Below, one piece after another: positions 7,872 through 15,964 of a stretch of 64,000 nucleotides of DNA. The translations under genes and the position numbers were made by a program. The DNA comes from Aliibacillus thermotolerans. GTDB taxonomy: Bacteria; Bacillota; Bacilli; Bacillales; Marinococcaceae. The first letter of the stretch is position 1; every line of letters starts with the position of its first letter. The stretch lies in contig NZ_WKJG01000108.1 in NCBI RefSeq assembly GCF_027853235.1, positions 19,766 to 83,765 on the forward strand. The letters are read 5' to 3'. The notes beneath the pieces are model-generated. The model saw only the letters and a program-made list of their open reading frames with translations, ran no database searches and was not told where the DNA came from.

Positions 7872-8573
7872 TTGGAACAAACATTAAAATTAACGAGTGT
7901 GCTTTCGGACCCGACACGGTTTTCTATTTATCAATATATATCGAAACGTCACCGGGAAGTGACTGTTCAAGATATTGCGGATGCTTTTCATATTCATCCA
8001 AATGTTGCACGTCTTCATTTGACGAAATTAGAAGATGTAGATATGTTAAAGTCAAAAACGAAGAAAAGTGGGAAAGGTGGACGCCCAAGTCGGTACTACA
8101 CCATTTCAGACCAAGTCGTCCAAATCCAATTTCCTTTTCGGGATTATGAACAGTTGGCAAAGATGGCAATGGAAGCACTTCTACAGTTTGGTGAGGATGG
8201 ATTACGGGCATTACAAAACATAGGGAAAAAATTTGGTAAAGAAGCCCTCGAACGCCACGTATATTCATTAAAACAAGATATAGATGAACTAAGCACAGAA
8301 GAGAAAATCGAATGCTTACGAATGGTAGCGACGCAACAAGGCTTAAATCCGGAAATAACGTTAGGAAAAAACAAAGATACCGTTCATTTTCGTATATATA
8401 ACTGTCCGTTCAAAGAAATGGTAGAAGAACATGGTCATTTTTTATGCAGCATGCACCACGCGATGTTAGAAGGGATGTTTCAAAAAGTTTTTCCGGAAGC
8501 TTCCCTTAAGGAAGAAACGCTCATGTCTTCGGGAGACTTTTCTTTTTGTTCCTATACAACTGCCATCATTTAA
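7872..8573 (+). CDS. Winged-helix (ArsR-like) regulator with C-terminal cysteine cluster
   Basis: 233 residues. N-terminal winged helix (KLTSVLSDPTRFSIYQYI, recognition helix HPNVARLHLTKLEDV, wing GKGGRPSRYY) resembles ArsR/DeoR-type repressors. The C-terminal half has cysteines in NCPF, FLCSMHHAML and FCSY contexts (13 residues between the first two), resembling metal- or Fe-S-sensing regulators such as the SufR type, though the ligand is not known here. TTG 7872 has AAGGAGGG nine bases upstream. It follows the comG operon but has its own promoter-like element. Target genes unknown. Confidence 0.7.
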   Translation: MEQTLKLTSVLSDPTRFSIYQYISKRHREVTVQDIADAFHIHPNVARLHLTKLEDVDMLKSKTKKSGKGGRPSRYYTISDQVVQIQFPFRDYEQLAKMAMEALLQFGEDGLRALQNIGKKFGKEALERHVYSLKQDIDELSTEEKIECLRMVATQQGLNPEITLGKNKDTVHFRIYNCPFKEMVEEHGHFLCSMHHAMLEGMFQKVFPEASLKEETLMSSGDFSFCSYTTAII

Positions 8574-8596
8574 ATGAGAAGAATTCTTGAACATTA

Positions 8597-8657
8597 TTTA
8601 CAACTATTTTGAACACCGATATAATGAGAGAAAAACAATCGTCACGGTCCATGACGA
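8597..8657 (+). promoter_or_regulatory. Promoter and inverted repeat upstream of yqgY
   Basis: TTTACA (8597-8602), 17-base spacer, TATAAT (8620-8625). Downstream in the leader is an inverted repeat TCGTCA / TGACGA (8639-8644, 8652-8657) that could be an operator or hairpin. A second TATGAT-like element with an extended TG lies near 8680. Confidence 0.55.
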
Positions 8658-8747
8658 AGGTGAATTATTATTCTTTTTTTGCTATGATGAAATAGAGTGT
8701 TTGTAAAAATGTTTCATTCCATATTGAGAAGAGGAGGGTTGGAGACA

Positions 8748-8987
8748 ATGGATCGCATGTATCGTATGCTTGGTTTCTGGACTGCAATTTTCGCAATTTT
8801 ATTTTTTGTAGGGGACATGTTCAGCATGGCGGTACTCTTCTTTGCCCAAACAGTGATGTTTGTCGGTCTTGGGTACATGAAGTTATCGGAGCGCATGTAT
8901 ATGTATGTTTTCGGAGCTTACTTGACAGTCTTTTTTGCTGGATTTACCTACTACACCATGTTCGTGATGGAACCAGCCTTCTCTTAA
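8748..8987 (+). CDS. yqgY: YqgY, DUF2626 membrane protein
   Basis: 79 residues, almost entirely hydrophobic with three probable membrane helices. The sequence MDRMYRMLGFWTAIFA, then LKLSERMYMYVFGAYLTVFF, is the DUF2626/YqgY signature. Function unknown in any species. ATG 8748 has GGAGGGTTGGAG upstream; an in-frame GTG at 8697 is not supported. Lies between the regulator and yqhL as a single gene followed by a terminator. Confidence 0.88.
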   Translation: MDRMYRMLGFWTAIFAILFFVGDMFSMAVLFFAQTVMFVGLGYMKLSERMYMYVFGAYLTVFFAGFTYYTMFVMEPAFS

Positions 8988-9012
8988 TTGCCGAAACAAT
9001 TACATATACGAG

Positions 9013-9042
9013 AAAAAAGAGCGGAGCCTTCCGCTCTTTTTT
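9013..9042 (+). terminator. Terminator after yqgY
   Basis: AAAAAAGAGCGGA / TCCGCTCTTTTTT hairpin with a very short loop and flanking A and T runs; can act in both directions. Confidence 0.9.
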
Positions 9043-9066
9043 CAATCTGAGAATGATGTATATGTT

Positions 9067-9095
9067 TTGTCTCACAAAATAAAGCGGATTATAAT
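9067..9095 (+). promoter_or_regulatory. Promoter of yqhL
   Basis: TTGTCT (9067-9072), 17-base spacer, TATAAT (9090-9095); consistent with a sigma-A promoter 40 bases upstream of the yqhL start. Confidence 0.6.
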
Positions 9096-9134
9096 GTAAA
9101 GAGAGGCTTCAAAGATTAAAGGAGTGGGAGTTGA

Positions 9135-9512
9135 ATGATGGATTGGATCTTATGGGGGATCATACTAGCCATTATCGTTATTTGGATGATTCGCCGTTCC
9201 GTTGGCCCTCGTTACTTAACAAATCTTACGAACGAACAATTTAAAGAAGGATATCGAAAAGCACAGTTAATCGATGTGCGTGAACCGAGAGAGTATAAAA
9301 CGGGACATATCCTCGGAGCGAGAAACATTCCGTTATCACAATTAAAACAGCGAGTAAATGAAATTCGCACAGACCAGCCCGTTTATTTATATTGTCAATC
9401 AGGTAACCGCAGTCGCCAAGCAGCTCGTATCATAAAAAAAGAACGAGGGACAGAAGATATTTACCACTTACAAAAAGGATTTAGAAAGTGGACAGGGAAA
9501 ATTAAAAAATAA
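9135..9512 (+). CDS. yqhL: YqhL, membrane-anchored rhodanese-like protein
   Basis: 125 residues: an N-terminal membrane helix (about 4-19) and a single rhodanese domain. The active-site loop CQSGNRS begins at Cys87, so sulfur transfer activity is chemically possible; the physiological substrate is unknown. LIDVREPREYKTGHILGARNIP is the typical CH2A region. In B. subtilis yqhL lies next to lipM and the gcv operon; here gcvT/PA/PB are absent and yqhL precedes yqhH. GGAGTGGGAG precedes the start; ATG 9138 is an alternative. Confidence 0.9.
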   Translation: MMDWILWGIILAIIVIWMIRRSVGPRYLTNLTNEQFKEGYRKAQLIDVREPREYKTGHILGARNIPLSQLKQRVNEIRTDQPVYLYCQSGNRSRQAARIIKKERGTEDIYHLQKGFRKWTGKIKK

Positions 9513-9755
9513 AAATCAGATTTTTGACCTTGAGTTCCCATATCGCGCTCGTACGGGTAGAAGCAAAGTCCCGACAAAGATTGTCACGAGTTTTTGTCTC
9601 CGAAAAAGTCTCTTATCGGATATCATCGCAGTGCAACAACGGATGAATGTTTCCGCTCAATCCGCTTGCAAATGGATATTGGTGAAATCCAAAACTGTGT
9701 GATGGTAATGGTTACAACTACTATTCTGGACGATGAAGGAAATATAAGTCAAAAA
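9513..9755. other. Intergenic DNA without a recognisable gene
   Basis: About 240 bases between yqhL and the hairpin at 9756. Short open frames run through it on both strands but none has a ribosome-binding site or a family I recognise. The stretch could hold decayed coding sequence. The glycine riboswitch expected if a gcv operon followed was not seen. Confidence 0.35.
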
Positions 9756-9784
9756 GATGACCTCAAGCTCGAGGTCATCTTTCA
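9756..9784 (+). terminator. Rho-independent terminator
   Basis: GATGACCTC / GAGGTCATC perfect 9-bp stem with loop AAGCTC followed by TTTCATTT. No intact gene lies directly upstream, so it probably ends readthrough from yqhL or a lost gene. Confidence 0.75.
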
Positions 9785-9849
9785 TTTGATTTGACATTAT
9801 ACATATAGGGGTATAAGATGAAAATAAAAACGAAAGCAGGTGTTGCGTT

Positions 9850-10011
9850 ATGAAAGAAAAAGAAAAAAATCCGTGTCAAACAGGTACATGAGGAATCGAT
9901 CAAAAACCCCGGAAAGAAAATAAGTTTCCACCGATATGACCCGGGGTTTATATATGGCTCCTGGTAGGAGTCATCGGAATCATTTTGCAACTCGTATATT
10001 ACTTTTGACAC
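9850..10011 (+). pseudogene. Probable decayed small membrane-protein gene
   Basis: An ATG with AAAGCAGG upstream opens a frame interrupted by two TGA codons. Shifting frame at the A-run near 9862 gives an open middle section (IRVKQVHEESIKNPGKKISF), and returning to the original frame near 9952 gives WLLVGVIGIILQLVYYF and a TGA stop at 10009. The total length and the final frame equal the starting frame, as if two compensating frameshifts had occurred in a small single-helix membrane protein of about 53 residues. Family not recognised; the intact form is inferred. Confidence 0.4.
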
Positions 10012-10131
10012 GTGGAATTTTGGGGATGGATGGCCATCCCTTTTTATATTGATAATTTGATGATTCATGCATAACAAGAAGCGTTAAGGATACATACTAA
10101 TGGTGAAGGACGTAGAGAAGGGGGAGATACG

Positions 10132-11745
10132 ATGGAAGTAGATATTCAATTTAGTGATAGCTGGAATGAGGCATGGAAAAAGGACCAGAGACAACAAGCT
10201 ACATGGGAGCAGTTCCAGCTTGCGTATGAAGCGACAAATTGGACGAGTATCCCCACCTTTGACGGATTACTTTGTAAACAACATCTCCCTCAACTAGACA
10301 TATATCCTCATCAAGAACGAACAGCAAAACGCGTCATTGAAGAAATGGATGGGAAGGCGATATTGGCAGATGAAGTCGGTTTAGGAAAAACCATTGAAGC
10401 AGGGCTTATTTTGAAAGAGTACATGGTACGCGGATTGGTTAACAAAGCGTTAATTCTCGTTCCTGCTACCCTTGTGAGGCAGTGGGTAAAGGAACTAAAT
10501 GAAAAATTTCACATCCCAGCTGTCGAACAAAAAAAATCTTACGTATGGAAAGCGCATCCTATCGTTGTCGGCTCCATTGATACAGCAAAACGCCCCCCAC
10601 ATCGTGATATTGTTTTACAACAATCTTATGACATGATTATTTTTGATGAAGCCCATCGTTTAAAAAATGCCAAAACAAAAAACTATCAATTTGCCCGTTC
10701 TTTAGAAAGAAAATTTTGTTTAATGTTAACCGCAACCCCTGTTCAAAATCATCCTGGTGAATTGTATCATCTCGTACATTTACTGAAACCGGGGTTGTTA
10801 GGAAGTTATAAAGAATTCCGAACTTTATTTGAACAAGGTGGTGAAAAAGCAGTAAAGCATATGGTGGCGAAAGTAATGGTTCGTCATCGCAGAGAAGAAA
10901 CGGGGTTTCAATGGACAAAACGGCGTGTTTCTTCGATATATTTAGATTTTACAAAAGAAGAAAGAGAATTATACAACCTTCTTTTTTCTTTAAAAGAAGA
11001 TGCCACTTTAAAAGGTTTAACGATGACGACATTACTCAAAGAAGCGTGTAGCAGTAAAGAAGCAGTGTATTTGACGTTGAAAAATTTATACGAAGAAAAT
11101 GTTATCACGGAAGATGTGTTTACTCGTATCATTTCTGCCGTGGAAAAAGTAAAAGAAAACACGAAAGCGGAAAAAGCATTAGAGATTATTGCTTCGACGA
11201 GTGAAGAAGAGAAAGTTGTGTTATTTACCGAATATAAAGCAACCCAATTATATTTGCAATGGTACTTTGCTCAACATGGCATTTCTTCTGTTCCTTTTCG
11301 AGGTGGATTTAAGAGAAGTAAAAAAGAATGGATGCAACAGCTTTTTCAAACGAAAGCAAAAGTGCTTATCGCAACGGAAGCAGGAGGAGAAGGAATTAAC
11401 TTACAATTTAGTAACATCATCATTAATTATGATTTACCTTGGAACCCAATGCGGTTAGAACAGAGAATTGGGCGCTTGCATCGGCTTGGGCAAAAAAAGG
11501 ACGTCCAAATTTATCATTTTGCAGTGAATGAAACGATTGAAGAACATATTCTTTCTTTGTTGTATGAAAAAATTGCATTATTTGAGAATGTGATCGGTCA
11601 ATTGGATACGATCCTTTCTTCTACTTCAGTGATGTCTGTGGAAAAATACATCCATAACGTACTAGAGACTTCTCATTCAAAAAAAGAAATGGCCTTAAAA
11701 ATGAAACAGTTGACATACGCCTTAGAACAAGGGGGAAGAGAATAA
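10132..11745 (+). CDS. yqhH: YqhH, SNF2-family DNA helicase/translocase
   Basis: 537-residue Swi2/Snf2 ATPase. Motif I is DEVGLGKT near residues 80-87, motif II DEAH near 172-175, motif III LTATP, and the C-terminal helicase half includes EAGGEGINLQ, PWNPMRLEQRIGR and HRLGQ. Such proteins translocate on duplex DNA and remodel protein-DNA complexes; this one is close in size and order to B. subtilis YqhH. It is followed four bases later by yqhG, with which it is likely co-transcribed. ATG 10132 has GAAGGGGGAGAT upstream. Confidence 0.93.
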   Translation: MEVDIQFSDSWNEAWKKDQRQQATWEQFQLAYEATNWTSIPTFDGLLCKQHLPQLDIYPHQERTAKRVIEEMDGKAILADEVGLGKTIEAGLILKEYMVRGLVNKALILVPATLVRQWVKELNEKFHIPAVEQKKSYVWKAHPIVVGSIDTAKRPPHRDIVLQQSYDMIIFDEAHRLKNAKTKNYQFARSLERKFCLMLTATPVQNHPGELYHLVHLLKPGLLGSYKEFRTLFEQGGEKAVKHMVAKVMVRHRREETGFQWTKRRVSSIYLDFTKEERELYNLLFSLKEDATLKGLTMTTLLKEACSSKEAVYLTLKNLYEENVITEDVFTRIISAVEKVKENTKAEKALEIIASTSEEEKVVLFTEYKATQLYLQWYFAQHGISSVPFRGGFKRSKKEWMQQLFQTKAKVLIATEAGGEGINLQFSNIIINYDLPWNPMRLEQRIGRLHRLGQKKDVQIYHFAVNETIEEHILSLLYEKIALFENVIGQLDTILSSTSVMSVEKYIHNVLETSHSKKEMALKMKQLTYALEQGGRE

Positions 11746-11749
11746 AGAG

Positions 11750-12544
11750 ATGGAACAGCAAAGAATTGTTCAATTTGCGAAACGTTTTTTTACTTCGCAC
11801 CAAGCAGATATTTTAAAAGAAGATGAGGATGGCTTCGAAGTTCGCTTAACGGAAACTTTGGATAAAGCGCTGATGAACCGACCATTTTATTGGCAATATA
11901 TGAAACAGATTGGTCAAACACCGGAACCGATGATTCTTTCATTTGTGACAAGTGCCAAGCAGGAAGAAAAAACAGGTGAATGGTTGCACATTGGCTCTCC
12001 TCGTTTGCAACAAATTTTTCAATTAGCAAAAAATACAGGTATCTATACTTGTTTGTATGAACAAGTGGCGTTACCGCAACAAAAACCGACAGCACTCTAT
12101 CCTTGGCTCATTGCCAATGTAAAGGTCTCTTACCTTTCGCATCAGCGAAAAGATGTTTTGTATTCTTATGGACTCCAATTGATTCATGGACAAATAGTAC
12201 TCCAAGCGATGGAACAATTACAAGAAAAAAATTTGCGTGAGGACATTTCTCCTCATGCCTTTACGATGAAGTCACTGATTAAGCCTGCAAGTGGACTCGC
12301 TCGGATAAAGCGTCACCTCGAGATGCAATTGCAATCGGAAACGCATGAATGGGCAGCCGTTGCAAAAAAACGGATGGAAGAAGAATTGGACACGTTAAAA
12401 GCATACTATGAAGCGACTTCTCTTTCTGAGGAAGAGTATGTACAAGAAAAGAAAGCGATCATGTCGCAGTACCAACCTAACATTCAAGTGACACTTGTGA
12501 ACTACGGACTCTTTTACTTACAAGACTTTGCTTTTTCTTCATAA
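11750..12544 (+). CDS. yqhG: YqhG family protein
   Basis: 264 residues, soluble, of unknown biochemical function. The opening MEQQRIVQFAKRFFTSHQADI, the NRPFYWQYM block and LTEALDKAL-like helices are the YqhG pattern, and the position directly downstream of yqhH supports orthology. The C-terminal third is helical and charged (EEELDTLKAYYEA). The A of the ATG sits four bases after the yqhH stop, with AGGGGGAAGAG ending yqhH serving as ribosome-binding site. Confidence 0.88.
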   Translation: MEQQRIVQFAKRFFTSHQADILKEDEDGFEVRLTETLDKALMNRPFYWQYMKQIGQTPEPMILSFVTSAKQEEKTGEWLHIGSPRLQQIFQLAKNTGIYTCLYEQVALPQQKPTALYPWLIANVKVSYLSHQRKDVLYSYGLQLIHGQIVLQAMEQLQEKNLREDISPHAFTMKSLIKPASGLARIKRHLEMQLQSETHEWAAVAKKRMEEELDTLKAYYEATSLSEEEYVQEKKAIMSQYQPNIQVTLVNYGLFYLQDFAFSS

Positions 12545-12585
12545 AAACTGTCCCTGACTCACAAAAAGACAGGGACAGTTTGTTT
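12545..12585. terminator. Terminator between yqhG and the convergent DUF2759 gene
   Basis: AAACTGTCCCTG / CAGGGACAGTTTG stem with a 13-nt loop, A-rich on the left and T-rich on the right, suited to terminate both yqhG and the leftward small gene. Confidence 0.85.
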
Positions 12586-12661
12586 ATTATGTTATCTAGT
12601 TAGGTCAGAAGTCAAAGATCGACTTCTCTTTTGACCGTGACTGTCCATTGCTTTCGCTTTT

Positions 12662-12832
12662 CTACATAGAAGGAGCTCCGCTTACGAATATTGTCATAAT
12701 GGAGAACCAACCAAATACGAGGACAGAAATTCCAGCAAATGCTGCTGCTAAAAAGTTTCTGTCTTTTAAACTGCGAAAAGTGCCGAAGACAGCTAATATT
12801 GCAACGACGAGCATGATTACACCTACAGCCAT
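12662..12832 (-). CDS. yqgW: DUF2759 (YqgW-like) small membrane protein
   Basis: 56 residues on the minus strand, ATG at 12832, TAG at 12662. It begins MAVGVIMLVVAILAVFGTF, then a short basic loop RSLKDRN, then a second helix FLAAAFAGISVLVFGWFSI, ending VSGAPSM. This two-helix hairpin is the DUF2759 pattern associated with B. subtilis yqgW next to yqgX. AAAAGGGGGGAG sits just upstream of the ATG. Function unknown. The plus-strand open frame covering the same bases is its antisense shadow. Confidence 0.82.
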   Translation of the reverse strand: MAVGVIMLVVAILAVFGTFRSLKDRNFLAAAFAGISVLVFGWFSIMTIFVSGAPSM

Positions 12833-12933
12833 GAGCACTCCCCCCTTTTATGTATGATAACTACGATCACATGTATGATATACAGATTCCTTTTTCATTA
12901 TACCTTTTTTTCCTAACCCTTGCATTAAAAATT

Positions 12934-12961
12934 TTTACTTCCTCTTGTCAATTGGTATAAT
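12934..12961 (+). promoter_or_regulatory. Promoter of yqgX
   Basis: TTTACT (12934-12939), 16-base spacer, TATAAT (12956-12961), 38 bases before the GTG start. Confidence 0.6.
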
Positions 12962-12998
12962 AGTTGAGAAATGATACATAAAGAGGAGGTCGGATAAA

Positions 12999-13631
12999 GT
13001 GAAATGGGAAAGAATTCCTCTCGGCCCTTTACAGACAAATTGTTACGTTCTTCATCATGAAGGAGAAGCAATCGTGGTCGATCCTGGTGGGGGAGCACCT
13101 CAGCTTGAATCATGGCTAGAGCAACAAAAGGTAAAGCCTGCTGCTATTTTATTAACCCACGCTCATTTTGACCACATTGGCGCAGTTGATCACATCAGGA
13201 AGACTTACAATATTGAAGTGTACCTTCATGAAGCAGAAGAAGACTGGTTGATGGATCCCCATAAAAATGGCTCCGGCTCATTTCTCGGTGCGAATGCGAT
13301 TACGGCAAAACCGGCTGAACATCTTTTGAAGGAAGAAGGAAAGCTGTCCATTGGTTCATTTACATTTGATGTACTTGAAACACCTGGTCATTCCCCTGGA
13401 AGCGTTTCTTTTTATCATGAAGCATCCAGTACGGTTTTTTCTGGAGATGCATTGTTTTATGGAAGTATTGGACGCACTGATTTATTGGGAGGGAATCACG
13501 AACAGTTATTGACGTCTATTCACGATAAACTATTGACGTTACCTGAAGAGACGACGGTGGCATGCGGACATGGACCAGTAACGAATATTCGTCACGAAAT
13601 GGATACCAATCCTTTCTTAAACGGATTTTAA
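12999..13631 (+). CDS. yqgX: YqgX, metallo-beta-lactamase-fold hydrolase (glyoxalase II-like)
   Basis: 210-residue MBL-fold hydrolase. The metal-binding THAHFDH motif is at residues 53-59, with further ligands in ETPGHSPGS, FSGDALF and ACGHGP. The arrangement is glyoxalase II-like; in Bacillus YqgX has been linked to bacillithiol-dependent hydrolysis of thioester conjugates, but the substrate here is inferred. GTG 12999 has AAGAGGAGGT upstream. Monocistronic. Confidence 0.9.
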   Translation: MKWERIPLGPLQTNCYVLHHEGEAIVVDPGGGAPQLESWLEQQKVKPAAILLTHAHFDHIGAVDHIRKTYNIEVYLHEAEEDWLMDPHKNGSGSFLGANAITAKPAEHLLKEEGKLSIGSFTFDVLETPGHSPGSVSFYHEASSTVFSGDALFYGSIGRTDLLGGNHEQLLTSIHDKLLTLPEETTVACGHGPVTNIRHEMDTNPFLNGF

Positions 13632-13641
13632 ACATAAGAAA

Positions 13642-13660
13642 ACTCGGCTTGTCGCCGAGT
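13642..13660. terminator. Hairpin after yqgX
   Basis: ACTCGGC / GCCGAGT with loop TTGTC. The T-tract is poor on the plus strand, but on the minus strand the stem is followed by TTTTCTT, so it may back up termination of the leftward small RNA as well as of yqgX. Confidence 0.6.
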
Positions 13661-13675
13661 TCAGCTTAGAAAAAA

Positions 13676-13784
13676 AGCAAAAAAAGATTTCCTGGGGGAG
13701 GGAAATCTTTTAAAAAGGGGAGTAAATCATATTGAGAAAAGAACGATGAGGGGAGGGGACTCCCTAACCACTGTTCTTTCGTAC
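13676..13784 (-). ncRNA. Candidate C-rich small regulatory RNA
   Basis: About 109 nt on the minus strand between a consensus promoter and a strong terminator, with no ORF. Predicted layout, 5' to 3': a hairpin closed by GAAAGAAC / GTTCTTTT whose interior contains GTCCCCTCCCC; a single-stranded linker with ACTCCCCTTTT; and a terminator stem AAAGATTTCC / GGAAATCTTT with the C-rich loop CTCCCCCA and a T7 tract. Repeated CUCCCC segments in unpaired positions are the hallmark of Firmicute antisense sRNAs that pair with Shine-Dalgarno sites (FsrA, RsaE/RoxS, IsrR type). Homology to any of these is not claimed. Confidence 0.68.
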
Positions 13785-13790
13785 ATTTTT

Positions 13791-13829
13791 AGTATATTAT
13801 CCTTTTTACACTATGTCAATAGTGTAAAA
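13791..13829 (-). promoter_or_regulatory. Promoter and palindromic operator of the small RNA
   Basis: On the minus strand: TTGACA (complement of 13814-13819), 17-base spacer, TATACT (complement of 13791-13796). The -35 hexamer is exactly the centre of a perfect 10-bp inverted repeat, TTTTACACTA and TAGTGTAAAA (13804-13813 and 13820-13829). A dimeric regulator bound there would block the -35. The repeat does not match the Fur, Zur, PerR, Rex or NrdR consensus. Confidence 0.68.
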
Positions 13830-13906
13830 TAGGATTTTTGAATCAAATCATCCTCTTTTTCTTTTTAAAAAGATAGTTATTTTATCGTGATAGTAGGAGT
13901 GGTAAC

Positions 13907-14746
13907 ATGGATCAAGAGCAAACTTGGTATTTTATCAATAGCGGCAATCAATCTCCTGCCTACAATATGGCAGCAGATGAGAAGTTATTAGAGTGGCACA
14001 GCGAAGGAATCATCCCTCCTGTTGTTCGTTTTTACGGTTGGAATCCTCCTTCATTGTCCATTGGTTTTTTTCAAAAAGTAGAGAAAGAAATCAATATGGA
14101 AGCGGTGAAAAAGCATCAACTCGGATTCGTCCGGAGACCTACCGGAGGTCGCGCTGTCTTACATGACGAAGAATTAACGTATAGTGTGATTGTCACGGAG
14201 TCTTATCCATCGATGCCAAAATCGGTGACAGAAGCATATCGTGTCATTTCAGAAGGGGTGTTGCAAGGGTTTCGATATTTAGGGTTAGACGCGTATTTTT
14301 CGGTGCCAAAGACAAAAGAAGAAGAAGAGCAGTTAAAAAATCCACGTTCGTCTGTTTGTTTTGATGCGCCGTCTTGGTACGAACTCGTGGTCGAAGGGAG
14401 AAAGATTGCAGGAAGTGCACAAACGAGACAAAAAGGCGTGATTTTGCAACATGGTTCGATCGTCATCGACATGAATGAAGATCAATTATTTGATTTATTT
14501 AAATATCCTTCCGAACGAGTGCGCGAGCGCATGCAACGCGCGTTTAAAAACAAGGCGGTGTCCATTAACGATTTAACCGGTACGAAAGTGTCGATAGAAG
14601 AAGTGACGGAAGCATTTAAGAAAGGGTTTGAAAAGGGACTCGATATACATATGACCCCATACGCATTCAGTAAAGAACAAGAAGAAGAAATATTAGAGTT
14701 AGCAAAAAATAAATATGAAAGCGATGAGTGGAATTTCCGTAGATAA
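13907..14746 (+). CDS. lipM: LipM, octanoyl-ACP:protein octanoyltransferase
   Basis: Transfers octanoyl from acyl carrier protein to a lipoyl domain carrier (GcvH in Bacillus), the first step of lipoate assembly. 279 residues; the BPL/LplA-type fold shows [11 protein letters not shown] near 76-85, the catalytic Cys151 in [13 protein letters not shown], and KIAGSAQTR with the conserved lysine. The supply of lipoyl groups is needed by the BkdB E2 encoded later in the window. ATG 13907 has AGGAGTGG upstream. Confidence 0.93.
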   Translation: MDQEQTWYFINSGNQSPAYNMAADEKLLEWHSEGIIPPVVRFYGWNPPSLSIGFFQKVEKEINMEAVKKHQLGFVRRPTGGRAVLHDEELTYSVIVTESYPSMPKSVTEAYRVISEGVLQGFRYLGLDAYFSVPKTKEEEEQLKNPRSSVCFDAPSWYELVVEGRKIAGSAQTRQKGVILQHGSIVIDMNEDQLFDLFKYPSERVRERMQRAFKNKAVSINDLTGTKVSIEEVTEAFKKGFEKGLDIHMTPYAFSKEQEEEILELAKNKYESDEWNFRR

Positions 14747-14774
14747 AATGAATCAGGGGTCTGGGATGGACTAA

Positions 14775-14813
14775 AAACCCAAGCATGTGGAAGACTGAAC
14801 ATGCTTGGGTTTT
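14775..14813. terminator. Bidirectional terminator between lipM and dat
   Basis: AAACCCAAGCATGT / ACATGCTTGGGTTT 14-bp stem with a 10-nt loop, flanked by A and T runs; serves two convergent genes. Confidence 0.9.
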
Positions 14814-14833
14814 ACCGATTTTTCGGACAGGTT

Positions 14834-15676
14834 TTATTTTTCTCGTGCTTGAAAGGCTGCTTGCAGTTTTCGGGTAACGATTCCAGGTTGTAATGTCACT
14901 TCGATGGAACCGCGGATACAGGTGACAGGAACGATTTCCAACGTCGTGCTCGTAATAAACATTTCATCATTTTCAGAAATGTCTATGAGGGAGAAAGGTG
15001 TTTCTTTGAGCGGAAAGCGATTTTCTTTCGCAAGCTCAATCACCACTTGTCTTGTAATTCCATTTAATATATAGTTGTCTGCTGGGTGGGTATAAATAAC
15101 ACCGTTTTTTACTAGGAAGATATTGGTTGATGCACCTTCTGTCACCGTATTTCCTCGGTGTAAAAGTGCTTCCTCCGCTCCGTGGGTAAAAGCGGTGTTT
15201 TTTGCCATGACATTTGCGAGCAAATGAATGGTTTTAATATCACAACGGAGCCAACGGATATCTTCCATTGCCCAAAGAGAGACACCATGTTTTTGTTTAT
15301 CAAGAGGAATGTCGCTTTCTTTAGCAAACGCCGTAATAACTGGAGATAAATCGTTGCTGTATAGATGTTGTCTTTCTTCTATTCCTCTCGTCATTTGAAA
15401 ATATACATACCCATTATGTATCTCATTTTTTTCTTTCAGTTGAAAGATGATATCAGAAAACGCTTGCTTTGTCACAGTCATTTCTATATTGATTTCCGAT
15501 GCACTTCGTTCCAAGCGTTTCCAATGAGCGGTTAACATAAACGGTTTACCGGAATATATTCGAATCACTTCATAAACCCCATCCCCGAAATAATATCCGC
15601 GATCAAAAAAAGGAAGATGAGCGTCTTCTTCTTTTATCATTTTGTCATGTAGCCAGACATAACGACTCACTTTCAT
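14834..15676 (-). CDS. dat: D-amino acid aminotransferase
   Basis: PLP-dependent fold-type IV transaminase that interconverts D-alanine/2-oxoglutarate and pyruvate/D-glutamate, feeding peptidoglycan or poly-glutamate. 280 residues, close to the Bacillus enzyme. Catalytic lysine is Lys148 in RCDIKTIHLLANV; other marks are DRGYYFGDGVYEVIR at the N-terminus and EGASTNIFLV near 179-188. Branched-chain transaminases share the fold, but the length and the RCDIKT motif favour D-amino acid specificity. GGAGGAATG precedes the ATG on the minus strand. Confidence 0.92.
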   Translation of the reverse strand: MKVSRYVWLHDKMIKEEDAHLPFFDRGYYFGDGVYEVIRIYSGKPFMLTAHWKRLERSASEINIEMTVTKQAFSDIIFQLKEKNEIHNGYVYFQMTRGIEERQHLYSNDLSPVITAFAKESDIPLDKQKHGVSLWAMEDIRWLRCDIKTIHLLANVMAKNTAFTHGAEEALLHRGNTVTEGASTNIFLVKNGVIYTHPADNYILNGITRQVVIELAKENRFPLKETPFSLIDISENDEMFITSTTLEIVPVTCIRGSIEVTLQPGIVTRKLQAAFQAREK

Positions 15677-15856
15677 TCCTCCTTATTCCTAGCGTCATAT
15701 CCACTGTATCATATATTGGAATAAGTGGAGACTACAAATAGGAAAATCATACAAGAAACAAATTTGTCGAAAATAGCGAAGAATATTCCAATATGCGCTC
15801 CATGCTTTCTTTTTCTCTTTCTACCTCCAAAAACAATAGTTGACAAAATGAATATT

Positions 15857-15905
15857 ACACAATATATAGTATGAGTAACTTTAAAATAAATACTATATAT
15901 TGATT
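15857..15905 (+). promoter_or_regulatory. Pair of NrdR boxes upstream of nrdJ
   Basis: Two AT-rich 16-mers resembling the NrdR consensus acaCwAtATaTwGtgt: ACACAATATATAGTAT at 15857-15872 and ATACTATATATTGATT at 15890-15905. They start 33 bases apart, about three helical turns, which is the usual layout for NrdR repression of ribonucleotide reductase genes. A TTGACA at 15840-15845 could supply a -35 element. Confidence 0.72.
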
Positions 15906-15964
15906 TTCTTTACGGAAGTATGATATGGTTACCATACGATTAGAAATGAATGGAGGACGAGTAC

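Noticed and set aside
7823..8149. 108-codon ORF overlapping the regulator
   Set aside because: Out-of-frame shadow of the winged-helix regulator gene with implausible composition.
9594..9794. 66-codon ORF between yqhL and yqhH
   Set aside because: Ends inside a terminator hairpin and has no ribosome-binding site or family similarity I recognise.
9513..10131. Glycine riboswitch
   Set aside because: Expected in B. subtilis-like order before gcvT, but gcv genes are absent and no aptamer-like core was recognised.
12648..12857. 69-codon plus-strand ORF
   Set aside because: Antisense shadow of the minus-strand DUF2759 gene, which has a strong ribosome-binding site and a family-typical sequence.
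13682..13790. Protein-coding gene on the plus strand between yqgX and lipM
   Set aside because: All frames are short; the strand with promoter and terminator is the minus strand and it has no ORF.
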